Origin: Ustulina deusta
Taxonomy: Eukaryota > Ascomycota > Sordariomycetes > Xylariales > Xylariaceae
Direction: 5' to 3'
NCBI GenBank assembly: GCA_023159155.1
Contig: JAJNNX010000023.1
Location: forward strand, 124,001 to 188,000
Length of the DNA: 64,000 nucleotides
The notes beneath the pieces are model-generated. The model was given only the letters and a program-made list of their open reading frames with translations. It was not told where the DNA came from and ran no database searches. The position numbers and the translations under genes are program-made. Below are positions 31,314 through 41,990 of this stretch, piece after piece (positions within the stretch are counted from its first letter, which is position 1; every line of letters starts with the position of its first letter).

Positions 31314-32738
31314 ATGCCCGAAATCAGCAGTACTCAGGAGATGCAGAAAGACCAGCCATCTAAGATCAGCAATGCCACTGATTCTGTCCACATGACTCCT
31401 ACCACTCCCACTGATGGCGGCAGTTTCACTGCCACCAACCCCACCTCGACTCTGGTTATTGTCAACGGTATGCCTTATAACTCTGAACATATCATGCGGA
31501 TGGGAGAAGCCCTTGCCCAAGCTCGCCGCGAGCGAAGCTTCCCTTCCACTACGACACCTACCTACAACGTCCAGGCCGTCTTGGATGACTACGAAGATCT
31601 CCAGCGACTTGGCAGTGCTCTTGAAGGCCAAATCGATACCGGAGAATATGCGGCTTTGTACGTGCAGATTCAGCGGAGGATTCGGGATCGCGACCTCACC
31701 CAAGGCGAGGCAGCTGCTGATTCCAACGTACGAGCTCGCCTTAACGGAATAGCGAATGGCGTCGGTGCCGAGGCAGGGATCTACAACCTCATGCGACATG
31801 CCGTCCAGTCTGTTCTTCGCCTTAACAACCTCAACGTTGAGAACGAAGACAACCTTGTTAACACCGCGACTGCTCGTATTATCAGTGAGATTCGCAGTTC
31901 TATCCAAAGTCAGGTCGTTAGTGGTGCCCATGTCGTTGCTCAGCAGGATATGCCTACCACCATTGAGCATATATTCAGAGACATCGAGAATGCTCTTGAT
32001 ACCCAGCTCAATGCCAATACTACTCGTGTTGATCTGACCATCAACCGCGTCGATGGCCAGATCAATACCATGAACACGATCACAGATATACAAAACACCC
32101 AGCTAAACGCAATTTCCGGCCATGTCAGCGCCATAGACAACCATGTTCATGCTATGGGAACTAATGTCAATGCAATAGACAATCATGTTCATGCTATGGG
32201 AATTAATGTCAATGCAATAGACAATCATGTTCATGCTATGGGTGCTCTTGTCAACTCTACGAATAGCAACATCGCCACTATGACCACTCAAGTCGGTCTT
32301 CTTCAGACCATAGTAAGCATGCTTCCTCAGATGGTTCGTGCCATGCTCCCTGAAGTCGTTGGCCCCGTTGTCCAGTCCGCTGTCCAGTCCGCTGTCCAGT
32401 CCGCTGTCCAGTCCGCTGTCCAGTCCGCTGTCCAGTCCGCTGTCCAGTCCGCTGTCCAGTCCGCTGTCCAGTCCGCTGTCCAGTCCGCTGTCCAGTCCGC
32501 TGTCCAGTCCGCTGTCCAGTCCGCTGTCTCCGATGATGTCGTCGCACGATTTGAACTTCTCATTCGCGCGATCCAGGGCGCCCGGTCCCGCACTGATGTC
32601 AATATCAGATCCGGCTACAAATCACCTGATGAGAGGATGAAGCCTAACGGCAAGCGACACGGCAAGTTCAACATCTTCAAGAAGCGTGATGGTTACGATG
32701 GCGGTGCTGGCTCGGGTCACTCCTCTACTGTCTGCTAG
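31314..32738 (+). CDS. gene A: repeat-rich unknown protein (family with B and C)
   Basis: 474 residues from ATG 31314; the open frame runs further upstream, but only from TTG. Gene C starts similarly (MSAIMIPQDK versus [10 protein letters not shown]). The N-terminal block at about residues 48-93 ([20 protein letters not shown], then [18 protein letters not shown]) is shared with genes B and C. A helical middle follows, then three 14-residue repeats ([13 protein letters not shown]) at about 270-311, [13 protein letters not shown], 13 tandem VQSA units (about 353-404) and a basic tail with NIFKKR shared with C. There is no signal peptide or clear membrane span. The repeats suggest an extended amphipathic or coiled rod. 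The frame is fully open without RIP-type damage, unlike the surrounding transposons. The function is unknown. Confidence 0.75.
   Translation: MPEISSTQEMQKDQPSKISNATDSVHMTPTTPTDGGSFTATNPTSTLVIVNGMPYNSEHIMRMGEALAQARRERSFPSTTTPTYNVQAVLDDYEDLQRLGSALEGQIDTGEYAALYVQIQRRIRDRDLTQGEAAADSNVRARLNGIANGVGAEAGIYNLMRHAVQSVLRLNNLNVENEDNLVNTATARIISEIRSSIQSQVVSGAHVVAQQDMPTTIEHIFRDIENALDTQLNANTTRVDLTINRVDGQINTMNTITDIQNTQLNAISGHVSAIDNHVHAMGTNVNAIDNHVHAMGINVNAIDNHVHAMGALVNSTNSNIATMTTQVGLLQTIVSMLPQMVRAMLPEVVGPVVQSAVQSAVQSAVQSAVQSAVQSAVQSAVQSAVQSAVQSAVQSAVQSAVQSAVSDDVVARFELLIRAIQGARSRTDVNIRSGYKSPDERMKPNGKRHGKFNIFKKRDGYDGGAGSGHSSTVC
32122..32247 (+). repeat. 42-bp minisatellite in gene A, three copies
   Basis: Three consecutive 42-bp units start at 32122, 32164 and 32206. 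Units 2 and 3 are almost identical. Each encodes a 14-residue [17 protein letters not shown] repeat. Gene C has about one and a half related units (NAIDNHVQAMGNNVNAMGAL). Confidence 0.9.
32370..32525 (+). repeat. 12-bp minisatellite in gene A, 13 perfect copies
   Basis: GTCCAGTCCGCT repeats 13 times without a mismatch, coding Val-Gln-Ser-Ala in each unit. Perfect identity implies recent expansion or active homogenisation. Because 12 is divisible by 3, copy-number change keeps the frame. Confidence 0.97.
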
Positions 32739-32781
32739 ACAATATTCATCTCCACCATCAACATGTTTCAAACAAATCCCT

Positions 32782-32802
32782 ATTTGAATTTTTAATTCAA
32801 AT
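32782..32802 (+). other. perfect hairpin downstream of gene A
   Basis: ATTTGAATT and AATTCAAAT are exact inverted copies separated by TTT, about 45 bp after the stop codon. It could be a 3' UTR structure; the role is unknown. Confidence 0.4.
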
Positions 32803-35527
32803 ATGGGCTCTTCTTCACGTAACATGATCCTGGAGCCCGTTTGGTTTCCCTGTCATCTGATCCTAGTCTCGGTCGCGGTACAGCACATCTTAATCTACTT
32901 TAGCATGTTTGGTGATGACTTGAACGCAAACAACATGCAACAACTTGCACATTTATATAGAGGTGTCATCTCTGTTGCTTCAATTGTAGATGAATCTACC
33001 TTATGAGATTGTATGTCCCTGTTGATTTTTCCTCCTCTGGTCGGTCACTACATACGATTGAGGCACACTCGCAGCAGACATCGGAATACAGGGACTTTCG
33101 GAATTGCCAAGGGATAGAAAAAGGCGTCTATGATTGCTCTTTTTCGGCTTGATGAGCCGAACGGAAATTTCTTAAGGTTTGGCGTTGATGGCAAAGAGGA
33201 AACTGAGGCAATCTAGATGATCGCTTCGTTCACAGATGGAATCCTACATCATGGCCTTCCGGACAAGAACTTAGTCAAAAATATCAATAGATATGATAAA
33301 TCAATTGACAGATCGAGCAACGTGATTTTGGAAAGAGTTCACTGAGTTTGTTTCTATTCCTCATCCTTGCCATTCCATTCTCCATATCATCTCCGGAACC
33401 CCCCTCTTCTTCTTTTTCGACGACCTTACAATACGGAAATTCCTACCTGATTCTTGCCGAGAAAGCGTGCATACATTCCCTGAAGAGTGACGTTAATGTT
33501 ACGAACCAACAGGAGAACGACCTCTTGGGCGACCTAGCGCGGGCGTAAAGGCACCCCGCAAAGCGAAACAATTATTCTTATGCTCAACAGAAACATCAGT
33601 AGAATGCTCGAGAGGTTGTTCTTCTTGTATGCCTAGGACTAGGGTCGGGGCGATGCCTCGCTTTTCACGACCGGCTGGCTCGTTGGGCGCAGGAAATATT
33701 GCGGCAGGTGTGAGCGCCAGCGCGGACACAGAAGCAACGGAATCACTAACAGGCACGACAGGATGTTAAGGGCAAAAGAAGGTGTATTTTCCAGGGCGGA
33801 AGGGTTAACTAGGTAGTGTTAGTACGTCTAGCTTCGTCGACAGAGCTCGCGGCAGGCGTACTTAAAGGTATTTTTATGCTTTAGACTTTTAATACAAAAA
33901 CTATCGCATAGCTTTGACTCGTCAGGATATATAAGGATGGTATGCATATCGGGGCCTTGCTCGCGCAAACAAGCCTCAAGTTATTCGGAAGGTAGGAGCT
34001 CTAGCAACAGAATCCAGGTTCGATCTAGGGAGCAGAGTTCTTATACCACCCTGCCAACGTCCCAATTAAAAAGGTCATCCATCTTTAAAGTGCTCATAGC
34101 AAGGCGCGTTGAGGGTTAAACAACCAATCAGGTGGATAGATGTTGAAGGAGGTATCTTATACAATGTTGTCTAGAGGTATGAACCCGTAAGCAGCGAACC
34201 ATTGGGGAGAAATATACACAATAAAGGGCGTTTAGGGATAACGAGGGCAAGAAATACAGCATGCGTTTAATAACTAACCAGATAAGATGCTCGTAAAATA
34301 GCCTAGCGCAAAAGAATATGTCGATAGGAGCATTAAAAAGAGTACTATCGAGATAGAGATTTTAATGTTTCGGGGCCGTAATCAAACTACTGTTACGTAG
34401 GAGATGTCCTGCGAAGTATCGAAGCTGCGAAGCAAGCCCATAACAACCCGTCTCACAGGCTAGGGAATCGCCCCAAAATTTTTGAACAGCCCAATGCTCC
34501 ATGACAGCTATACTCTATGTAAACAACGTATGAAAATATTCCACTACACTGACTAGAGGAGAACGCAGCCAGGAATGAACTGTACCTCGCCGGGCACGTG
34601 CTCGTCGCTGTGCTGGCTGGAATAAATAAAAACTAGTCTCGTAATAAAATGCCTCAAGTGCCATTAGCAATAGGAGTAGAGAAGGTTTAGTTTAGACTAC
34701 CAAATATTCCGGTGCCTTTATTAGAGGTTGAGAGATAGGGATTCTGGAAGAGTATCTTTCAAGACAGAGGGGGTGAGTTTGAGTACTAAAAAGAGGCTCG
34801 ATGCTGGCGTGGCTCGGGGTAAGGAGTGGTGGAGCACGCCGCATAGCAGATACCTCAGAAGTTCTTGTATCACCCTGTCAACGTCCCAATTCCAAGGGTC
34901 GTCCATCTTGTAAGCCGCTTATCGTAGGCGCATTGAGGGTTAACAACCGACAAGTTAGGTAGACGGATCTTTAGCAAGGTAGTTCTGGAATGTTGAACAT
35001 TTTGATAAAGACGAGCAAAAACGAAGGTGTTGAGGACAGAAAAAGACTCTCAAACGCGAAATTGAGCGAGAAATTATTGCGTTTTAGCCAAGCCTCAGCC
35101 TCAATCGAAGGAGCACCGAGGCCGAACTGCCACGATGGGGATCACGGCGACGAAACGCCTTGGGACTCGAGGTTGTGGGTCCGTGCCGCGATCTAGCCTT
35201 CACCCAGAGAAGGCACAATTGTTAGATTAACTGCGGCTCGCCATCCCAATGCCACCATCGACGTCGCGAGCTGGTAGACTATGGAGCGCAGGTGTTTGTA
35301 CGAGAGTCGGACTAGATGCTGCTTGGGAACTTGGGACCCTGCGTCGAAGTATTCTAATCGAATTATTTGTGAAACTATGTTCCAGGCATTTCCCCAAATC
35401 GCGAGTTATCCACATTATACCAGATCTCAATCTTGTCCAATCGGTAAATGATACTGCTCGCGGATGTATGTCAGGAACATTCTAAAGGGACATCCTCTAT
35501 GCTTGGTGTGGTGGACGGACAGAAAGG
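32803..35527. other. no supported gene; two diverged copies of a 130-bp repeat
   Basis: Segments 34033-34160 and 34857-34985 are similar (both contain CAACGTCCCAATT and GAGGGTTAA). On the minus strand both begin MDD..NWDV.RV, which recalls the N-terminal start of a fungal gene family duplicated in decayed form. I cannot name it with confidence. Elsewhere only unrecognised short frames are present. Confidence 0.4.
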
Positions 35528-35529
35528 TA

Positions 35530-37376
35530 AGCTAACCACCCCCATGTCGGCCCAGGCACGTCACCCATGTAAAACGCGTCTTATCCCTACTACTCTACTC
35601 TACAATAACTCAACGGCCACGTATTGTGATCTCTTTTTTTTTTTTTTACATTATCAGAATTGCCATTCTATGCTCTTTATTCCCATGTCTTCAAACGGGC
35701 TACAAGTACGTGCAAATGCCGCTGTCCAAGCGTCAATGCTTGGAAGTGGTGTTCGTGAAGCATCTCGCAAGTGGGATGTGCCCCGATCCTACGTACGGCG
35801 CCGCCTTGAAGGCGTACCGACCTTTAAAGAGTCATGACAAGGTCTACAGGTTCTGTTCGCTCCGGCCCTCGTCAAATTCAGATTCATGGCCCAGCAGATG
35901 ATAAAAGCCTCTGGAAGCTCCCACATGCTTGGGAAAAACTGGCACGTGCGTTTTTTGGCCCGAAATCCATTGATCAAGTCCACGAGGTCACACATCATCA
36001 ATTATAGCCGTGTAAATGGCGCTACAGTGGCTAATATCAACCTTTTTTTCGATCGACTTGAGGTCCAAGAGCTGGCTAATACCCCCCCCGAACGCTTCTT
36101 CAATACCAACGAAATGGGCATCGGCTAGGGCGTTGGCGGTGACCATTTCGTCATTTGTAAGGCCGCCAACCATGTGGCTCTCAAGAAGGATGTTGAAAAG
36201 GGTGAATGGATCACTGCTCTCGAGTGTATGAGCGGCGTTGGGGTGGTCCTCCCTCCGCTGGTCATTTTTAGGGGCAAGGAAGTGCAAAGTCAATGGTTTC
36301 CTAACCGGAATAACGGGAAATACGATGACTGGCGCTTTCAGTGCTCCCCCAAAGGGTGGACAAGCAATGGTATAGCCATAAAATGGATCGAGGAGCTCTT
36401 TATCCCTCATATATGCCGTTATCATGGCAATAAATAGGTCGCCCTTGTCTGTAATAGCCACGATTCACATACCAACGAGGACTTTCTATAGCTTTGTATC
36501 ACAAATAAAATATAGCTCGTCTTTTATAAGCCACACTGCAGTCATGTAGTGCAGGCATTGGATGTAGGAGTATTTAGGTTATTGAAAAAAAGGCTACGAT
36601 TATACCTCCGGGACAGCGGGAGCGCCCTCCTCGGGCTAAAGCCCTCAAGAAGGGAGGTTATTGAGGCCTACTACAAGGCCAGGCAGGATGTGCTAATGCC
36701 CCCCTACAATTAAAAGGGCCTGGGCAACCGCCGGGATTCATCCACAAGATCGATCAAAGCCGTTGTCATCGAAGTATGTCATGTTAGAAGGTGAAGGGTT
36801 GGCAAGGGCACCTACACAGCCGGAGAGGCCAAAAACACCGGAGTTTCTACCTCTGCTACGCCCTAGGCCTATGAAAACGCCTTCTGGGGGGCAGGACTTG
36901 CTGAAAAGCAGCCGGAACCTAGCTAAATCATGTCCTTCTTTCCATAATCCCACTTTGCAGCTCTTCTCACAGAAGGCCAGCAAAGCCCTTGACGTACAGG
37001 CCGCCAAAATTGCAGAATTAGAGGCGCGGAACGCCTATTTAGTGGCCAAGTTGGAGCGTAAGCGGAAGCAGAAGCGTCAAGCAGTTAGAATAGCGCCAGA
37101 GCAGCGATTTGTGAGGATGGCAGACATTCGTAGGGCCAAGCGGAGACTACGTAGTAGGGTAGTGTATGATGACGAGGCCACGGACTGTGATGTGCCAGGG
37201 AAGGGCACCACTATAGCGGAGGGTCCTTATGAGGACTTTACCGAAGCAGAAGATTGCATAGAAATCCCCAATGGCCGTTGAAAGGGCCAAAAAAGCATTT
37301 AAATTCAATGATATATGGCTTTACTCATCGTGTGGTGGGTGGCCCGCACCTCGGGCCGGCATGGGGGCGGTTAGCT
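35530..37376 (+). mobile_element. complete but dead pogo/Fot1-like transposon, 1847 bp
   Basis: Terminal inverted repeats begin AGCTAACC(A/G)CCCCCATG(T/C)CGG at 35530 and inverted at 37376, with TA duplications at 35528-35529 and 37377-37378. The size matches the element at 25636-27476, but the terminal repeat is different, so it is a separate subfamily. It carries one transposase pseudogene on the plus strand. Confidence 0.9.
35685..37281 (+). pseudogene. pogo/Fot1-like transposase with many stops
   Basis: It starts at ATG 35685 with an HTH (GVREASRKWDVPRSYVRRRL), then stops near 35835. Later frames give NINLFFDRLEVQELANTPPE, NTNEMGIG (first catalytic Asp changed to Asn), KKDVEKGEWITALECMSGVG, FIPHICRYHGNK, VALVCNSHDSH (second Asp changed to Asn), HCSHVVQALDVGVF (third Asp kept) and a coiled-coil/basic tail (LFSQKASKALDVQAAKIAEL, RRAKRRLRSRVVYDDEA). 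Several stops stand where the relatives have Trp or Gln (TGG to TAG, CAG to TAG). All are G-to-A or C-to-T changes consistent with RIP. The gene is inactive. Confidence 0.88.
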
Positions 37377-37426
37377 TAACTCATACCAATGCGTAGCTAG
37401 TCGATAGCTAATACTCCACCAAAGTT

Positions 37427-37451
37427 CGGCGCCCAATACAGACACGGGATC
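37427..37451 (+). repeat. MULE-type terminal repeat (left-facing end)
   Basis: CGGCGCCCAATACAGACACG is identical to the outer end of the repeat at 607-674. The element would extend to the right, but only a LINE scrap and unassigned sequence follow. Confidence 0.5.
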
Positions 37452-37544
37452 TGTGACGGTGCGTTTAAGTATGTGGCTTGGTGAGGTGGCAAATTCACCG
37501 TATCCAGACCTTGCTCTCTCAAATGAGGCAGATGTTCAGACACC

Positions 37545-37640
37545 ACCTATGCTCGGCTATACCTCGGTTCGTCTTGCACCTTCCACCAGTCCAAGAATTC
37601 TTTTTTCCTTTGCTCGTTGAAAGTTCTTAAATAACGGTAA
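37545..37640 (-). pseudogene. LINE ORF2 C-terminal scrap
   Basis: The minus strand reads FNEQRKKEFLDWWKVQDEPR, closely matching the region after RNase H in LINE copy 2 (NKQKKKEFMDWWETQSEPRY), followed by a stop and degraded sequence. It is a short, independent LINE remnant. Confidence 0.7.
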
Positions 37641-38590
37641 TTATCCAACGCGGTTTGTGTAATCGCCCAGGTATCTATATAGTGCGCAAGGCTTTTGTTT
37701 TCGTTGGATAATCAAGCCTTGCAAGTTAGAATCGTTTGTCAAAAGAACAAATAGTTTACCTATAGGAGAGCTCTAAAATTCCATACTTTACCTACTTGCA
37801 CACGTCCACATCAGGAGGTTCTACATTGATTCAATACAATTGGAATAGTCCAGTTATGCGCGCCTAAAGCACCTGTAGAGTGACGTTTCCTTCAGAGGAA
37901 CTCTCAAACAACCAATAACGGCGTCGCCGGGCTTCGCGCCAGCCACTTCCTGTGCTATAGACAAGGAATGTACATTTGAAATTTGACCAACAGACTAATT
38001 GGTACCGATCGTCCGCGAGGGGTTTGTTCAGACAGTAAGGAGTCATAGTCGAACATGCATCACCCACGCCATGTCTAGCCGGATGGTTTGCCCTTGAGCA
38101 TAGGTGACGGGCTTAGGTCCTTGTCGTTCAATTTGAGAGAACAAAGTTTTAGGAACAGGCATAGCTATCTTGAATTTACATAGTATCGGTTGTACCTACG
38201 TGAAAGGTAAAACGCAGCACTTTGGCCTATATTGCTCTATCTACGGTGTAGATCTGATTGAGGCGTAGCTGCATTCAGCATGTGATCGATGACTCACGAA
38301 GGTTCCTTTCGGATCAAGGCAAAAATGGCCTCATCTATCCACAATGATCACTTCTCGCATCCACTCTAGGACTCGTGCGTCGGCCATGCCGTCTCCGTTC
38401 GCGGACCTCTGCTCAGTCGGCTCAGCCTGCTCACTGACGCCCCACCTTAAAGCAGCAGGTTGCTCAGGTCCCAAGACAGAAATGGATTGTGGGGATTCGA
38501 GATTTGTCAGAATTAAGCGAGCCAGTGTATAAGGGTGTATTGTGATGTATTGTTGTAAGAGCGTGTGTTGTTCTATCTCTGAGGTATGTC
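37641..38590. other. no supported gene
   Basis: Unrecognised short frames only (37864-38067 minus, 38344-38532 plus). Confidence 0.35.
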
Positions 38591-38701
38591 CTCATAAATA
38601 GTGTGGCGAGTCCTCAGAGGCTAAGCAGACTCTACTCACCCCCTAGTATATTTAGCCCAGAACCAATCTATCCAATTCAGCACATTATTTCTGACAGGAA
38701 T
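38591..38701 (-). repeat. dispersed repeat shared with 60401-60508
   Basis: About 110 bp are roughly 80% alike to 60401-60508 (ATAAATAGTGTGGCG.GTCCT, TTAGCCCAG, TTTCTGACAG). It overlaps the last codons and downstream flank of the ORF at 38636-39328, so that ORF is probably part of an uncharacterised mobile element. Confidence 0.6.
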
Positions 38702-39328
38702 CTCCACCTCGTCTCCTTTCCTGTTAGCCGCAAGTTCTGCCTCTCGGTCAGCTTTGATCCCCTCTGTTAGCTGCCGATTCTCTGCCTGCAGCTCGGCTTT
38801 AAGGTCTTGCATTAGCTGCTGATTGTTCACCTTGAGCTCTGCCGCCATTCTAGCCATCAGCTTTTCCCCGTCTTCAGCACTAAGCTCGAGTCTCAGTTCC
38901 TGTTTGTTGGTGCGTAATTCTTCTGTCAGATCTTCCCTAGACAGCTCCCCAATCCCAGGCCGTTTAACCTTCCTGTCAGCGAAACCACCGCATCCTCGTT
39001 TTCTCCCTTGACCAAATGTCATTCCCGTAAAAAAGTCTTCCCCTTCCTCCTCACTCTCAGGTGCCGCCGGGGTACGCGGTACAGCTGTTAGACTTGATTT
39101 GGTGCTATACAGAATCGGTGTTGGATTTCGTAGTTCCGGTTCTGGCTGAATGGGTGGTAGCTGGCTAGGTACAACAGGACAAGGAACCGAAATCTCACCA
39201 AAGAGCGTACCAAGAACTTCATGCAGCTCACTATCCGCATCGTCAGTATAAATTGGCTCTCTTTTGGGGATTACCAGGGACGACAAGGGAGCGATAGCCG
39301 AGGATATAAACAGCGACGGTAATCGCAT
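38636..39328 (-). CDS. coiled-coil protein of unknown family, possibly element-encoded
   Basis: 230 residues from ATG 39328. The N-terminal half is proline- and acid-rich (PIQPEPELRNPTPILY, PESEEEGEDFF). A basic, glycine-containing patch follows (GRKRGCGGFADRKVKR). Residues about 125-205 form a strong charged coiled coil (LRLELSAEDGEKLMARMAAE, LKAELQAENRQLTEGIKADR). It ends with a Trp-rich motif, NNVLNWIDWFWAKYTRG. The C-terminal coding end lies in a dispersed repeat (second copy at 60401-60508). This suggests a gag-like or accessory protein of a retroelement, not a housekeeping gene, but I do not recognise it. Confidence 0.5.
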   Translation of the reverse strand: MRLPSLFISSAIAPLSSLVIPKREPIYTDDADSELHEVLGTLFGEISVPCPVVPSQLPPIQPEPELRNPTPILYSTKSSLTAVPRTPAAPESEEEGEDFFTGMTFGQGRKRGCGGFADRKVKRPGIGELSREDLTEELRTNKQELRLELSAEDGEKLMARMAAELKVNNQQLMQDLKAELQAENRQLTEGIKADREAELAANRKGDEVEIPVRNNVLNWIDWFWAKYTRG

Positions 39329-40437
39329 GGTTTTAATTGACTCGTTATGGATATAATTGATGTGGCGAATACGAACAAGGATGTTGTTTTTGTCGGCAAT
39401 CGTTGATATCGAACTTCGGTAGCTGATTTGATGCTGCGATAGTAGTTGAAGCCTTATGGATGCTGGCGTTCTGTTGGAAATTCGTGATTTCGGTGATTAC
39501 CACGACCAGTTGAAGAACTAGGTGCCGTAACTATCATGTTGTACGAGAACAACAACAATAACCCATTTACTGTCCTAAAACCTGCGGCTGCAATGATGGT
39601 CGACATGGATCCTGTGATCCTGTCCATGACCTATGTAGTTCTTGTGCACGTTTGATGTTCTAGCGCCGGAGTTGACCAAGACGCTGAGGTAATTCCCGTT
39701 GGCTGACTGGTTGTTGTAGCGTAGCTAGCGGCTAATCTTACTCTCTTCTTCTTCTCGTTGCTGTCGGAGTCTTCGATGATTGACAAAATCTTCCTCGTGA
39801 CGTACTTGGCTACTGGAAGCGTGTCCCTCGCCCACTCGATGATGCCGCTAACGACCTCAGGTCGTAGTTGAAGTCGTTGTAGATGTTGATGAAGTTGGGG
39901 CACAGTATGTTAACTATCTTGCACGCGTCTCCGACCGTGGACTTGTTGTCGTTCACTTTGATTATCGTGGGGTTGCGCCGGTTTGGCCAGTGAATCAGCC
40001 CATGGACTCACGGACCCCGAGGGTGTGGATGCAGTAGCACTTGTTGTTGAACCCCTTGCTGCATTAACCGCCGTTGGAGCCGTTCGAGATCACGATGCTT
40101 ATCGCAGACTCGTGGGGAAGAGGCATGCTGCCCCCGCGCTTGGACATGGTGACCTCAATGTTGACGCCTATGATCGGGAGTTTTGGGATGCTGCTAACAG
40201 TTGTCATGCTCAGACCCTTAGGCGCCATCGGGCTATAGTGCCGGATATAGATAAGGTTCTCAACTTCTGAATGGGGTGCATCAGGTTGGTTCATCGTGGT
40301 GGAGGACATTACATGGGCATGACGATATTGCTTGTAGCATATACGTAGTACGAAAATAGGAGAGATCGCGGGAGGCGTAACTACTAGTGTTTGGCTAATT
40401 GCTGTGACAGGCAGCTATAAAAGGTAATGCGATGTGA
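39329..40437. other. no supported gene
   Basis: Frames on both strands (39631-39903 minus, 39983-40270 plus, 40064-40309 minus) are unrecognised. I see no splice pattern joining them. Confidence 0.35.
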
Positions 40438-40720
40438 GAGAGGCTATTGCGGTGATATTTTGTAGGGCGGCGATAATGGGACTAACGCAGAGAGATATAC
40501 AGAACATGGGTGGGTTAAAGAGTGTTCGTAATACTTCAGTTTTGTGTTGACAGAGGCTATGGCGGAGATATTTTGTAGGTGGGTATTGACGTGAGGCAAG
40601 GCGTGGCGATGCGACGGAATATATGACGCGAGAAAATATAAGGTAGGCAGATTGAATACTGCTCGCGAAGTTAGTTTGGCGTTAATAGAAGCTATTGCAG
40701 CAACGCTTTCTAGATGAGTG
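40438..40720. repeat. degenerate tandem repeats, ~115-130 bp period
   Basis: GAGGCTATTGCGG.GATATTTTGTAG-like blocks start near 40438, 40552 and 40684 (the last is more diverged). Non-coding. Confidence 0.5.
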
Positions 40721-40969
40721 AGAACAGAAGATGGCTGACGAATAACGTATACTGGCGCTTATACAAGTTGTACGAAGAGTAGTATTCAGTAGGATGAAAC
40801 TCACACGTCCTGCTATATTAACATACACGAAACGGCGGCTGTACGTCTGAACTGGCGACTAGGACGGCACCAGTCAGTTGCTGTAATTTAGACAGCGCAC
40901 TTTCTGGGAGCATTCTATTTGTCATAATGCCCTTTTTGAACCAGTTTTCTGAGATTTCCCAAGTGTACC

Positions 40970-41240
40970 TGATGTCGCACATAGCGATGTCGCGAGGACA
41001 TGAGTCCTTCTCCTAGCTGGAACTGAGTCTTCCGTCAGTCCTCGAGAGTCGTCCTCTGGGATGTCCTAAGTGGCCCTAATATCGCAGATAGCGACATCGC
41101 GAGGTGAGGAAAAGAGTACTTGTCAGAAGCCTTGGCTCCTGCACAACCGCGACGCGAGGAGGTGAGTACTTATTAGAAACCTTGGTTTCTTCACGCGACA
41201 TGAGGAAATAAGTACGGGTCAGAAACCTCAGTTTATTCTC
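40970..41240. repeat. degenerate short repeats
   Basis: TGTCGCACATAGCGATGTCG near 40973 recurs near 41079. A ~48-bp unit (AGTACTTGTCAGAAGCCTTG) recurs near 41115, 41163 and 41211. No coding potential is seen. Confidence 0.5.
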
Positions 41241-41590
41241 CTAGGCAGAATTTATTCTTCCGCCAGTTCTTAAGGCTTGTTACTCGGTGTTTTCTTATCT
41301 CCTCCGGGCAGTCTGGCGCAATTTTAGCACAACTACTTCGGCACAAAAAAAGGTTCAGAATGCTTCGTCCTTGCTCCATCATTTGCTTCCAGTGCCGCCC
41401 ACAACAAGTCCATGTCAGAAGCGTGGTTTCTTCGCCTAGCCAGAATAGCATATTGCCTGTAGTATCATTAGATATCTCTTAAAATAATGCGTATAATGGC
41501 GTAATAAGGACAATGTCTCTTCGGAATAAATGCGTATAATTACCTACTAAGAGCTAACAAGTCCTCCCTCTTTCTAGAACAATTGGTCCA

Positions 41591-41990
41591 GGGTCTGAAT
41601 CCGTGAATAACATGATCGAATTAGGTCTCCGCACCAATCCGATCTCTGCAGATGCAGGAAGTTCTTCACTAGGGCCACGGCCCTGACTTCATTGTACGAG
41701 AAGCACTTGACTCTGAATCTGTTGAATGACATGGTCGTATTGGATCTCGAAGCTTTATAAGCCAAAATCGTACTGACTAGTAGGATTCAGGGCTAGGCCG
41801 TGAGGTCTAAGAGACTGCATTCGTCGCATATTGGGTTTAGGGAGGACGGGTACGAAAAGCAGGGTCCGGGGTGGCACGTCAGCTCAGCTCTTAAAGTCGA
41901 GGTCTAAAGAGGTCGCATTCGGCGTCGCATATTGGGTTCAGCGAAGGGCGGGTAAGCAAATGAGGGTTCCGAGTGCCAGGGGTGGCGCGT
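41591..41990. repeat. degenerate direct duplications
   Basis: TCTGAATCCGTGAATAACAT near 41595 is repeated near 41715. A ~95-bp unit with CGTCGCATATTGGGTT and CACGTCAGCTCAGC recurs starting near 41808 and 41898. Confidence 0.5.

Noticed and set aside
31158..32093. 311-codon minus-strand ORF opposite gene A
   Set aside because: It mirrors gene A codons, lacks paralogues and starts or ends arbitrarily; family homology is on the plus strand.
32370..32525. CRISPR-like direct repeats
   Set aside because: Units are contiguous 12-mers without spacers, inside a eukaryotic coding sequence.
32278..32640. Open antisense and other-frame ORFs through the 12-bp array (RTGQ, TADW, LSSP repeats)
   Set aside because: A 12-bp repeat without stops is open in several frames; only VQSA is supported by the flanking paralogous protein.
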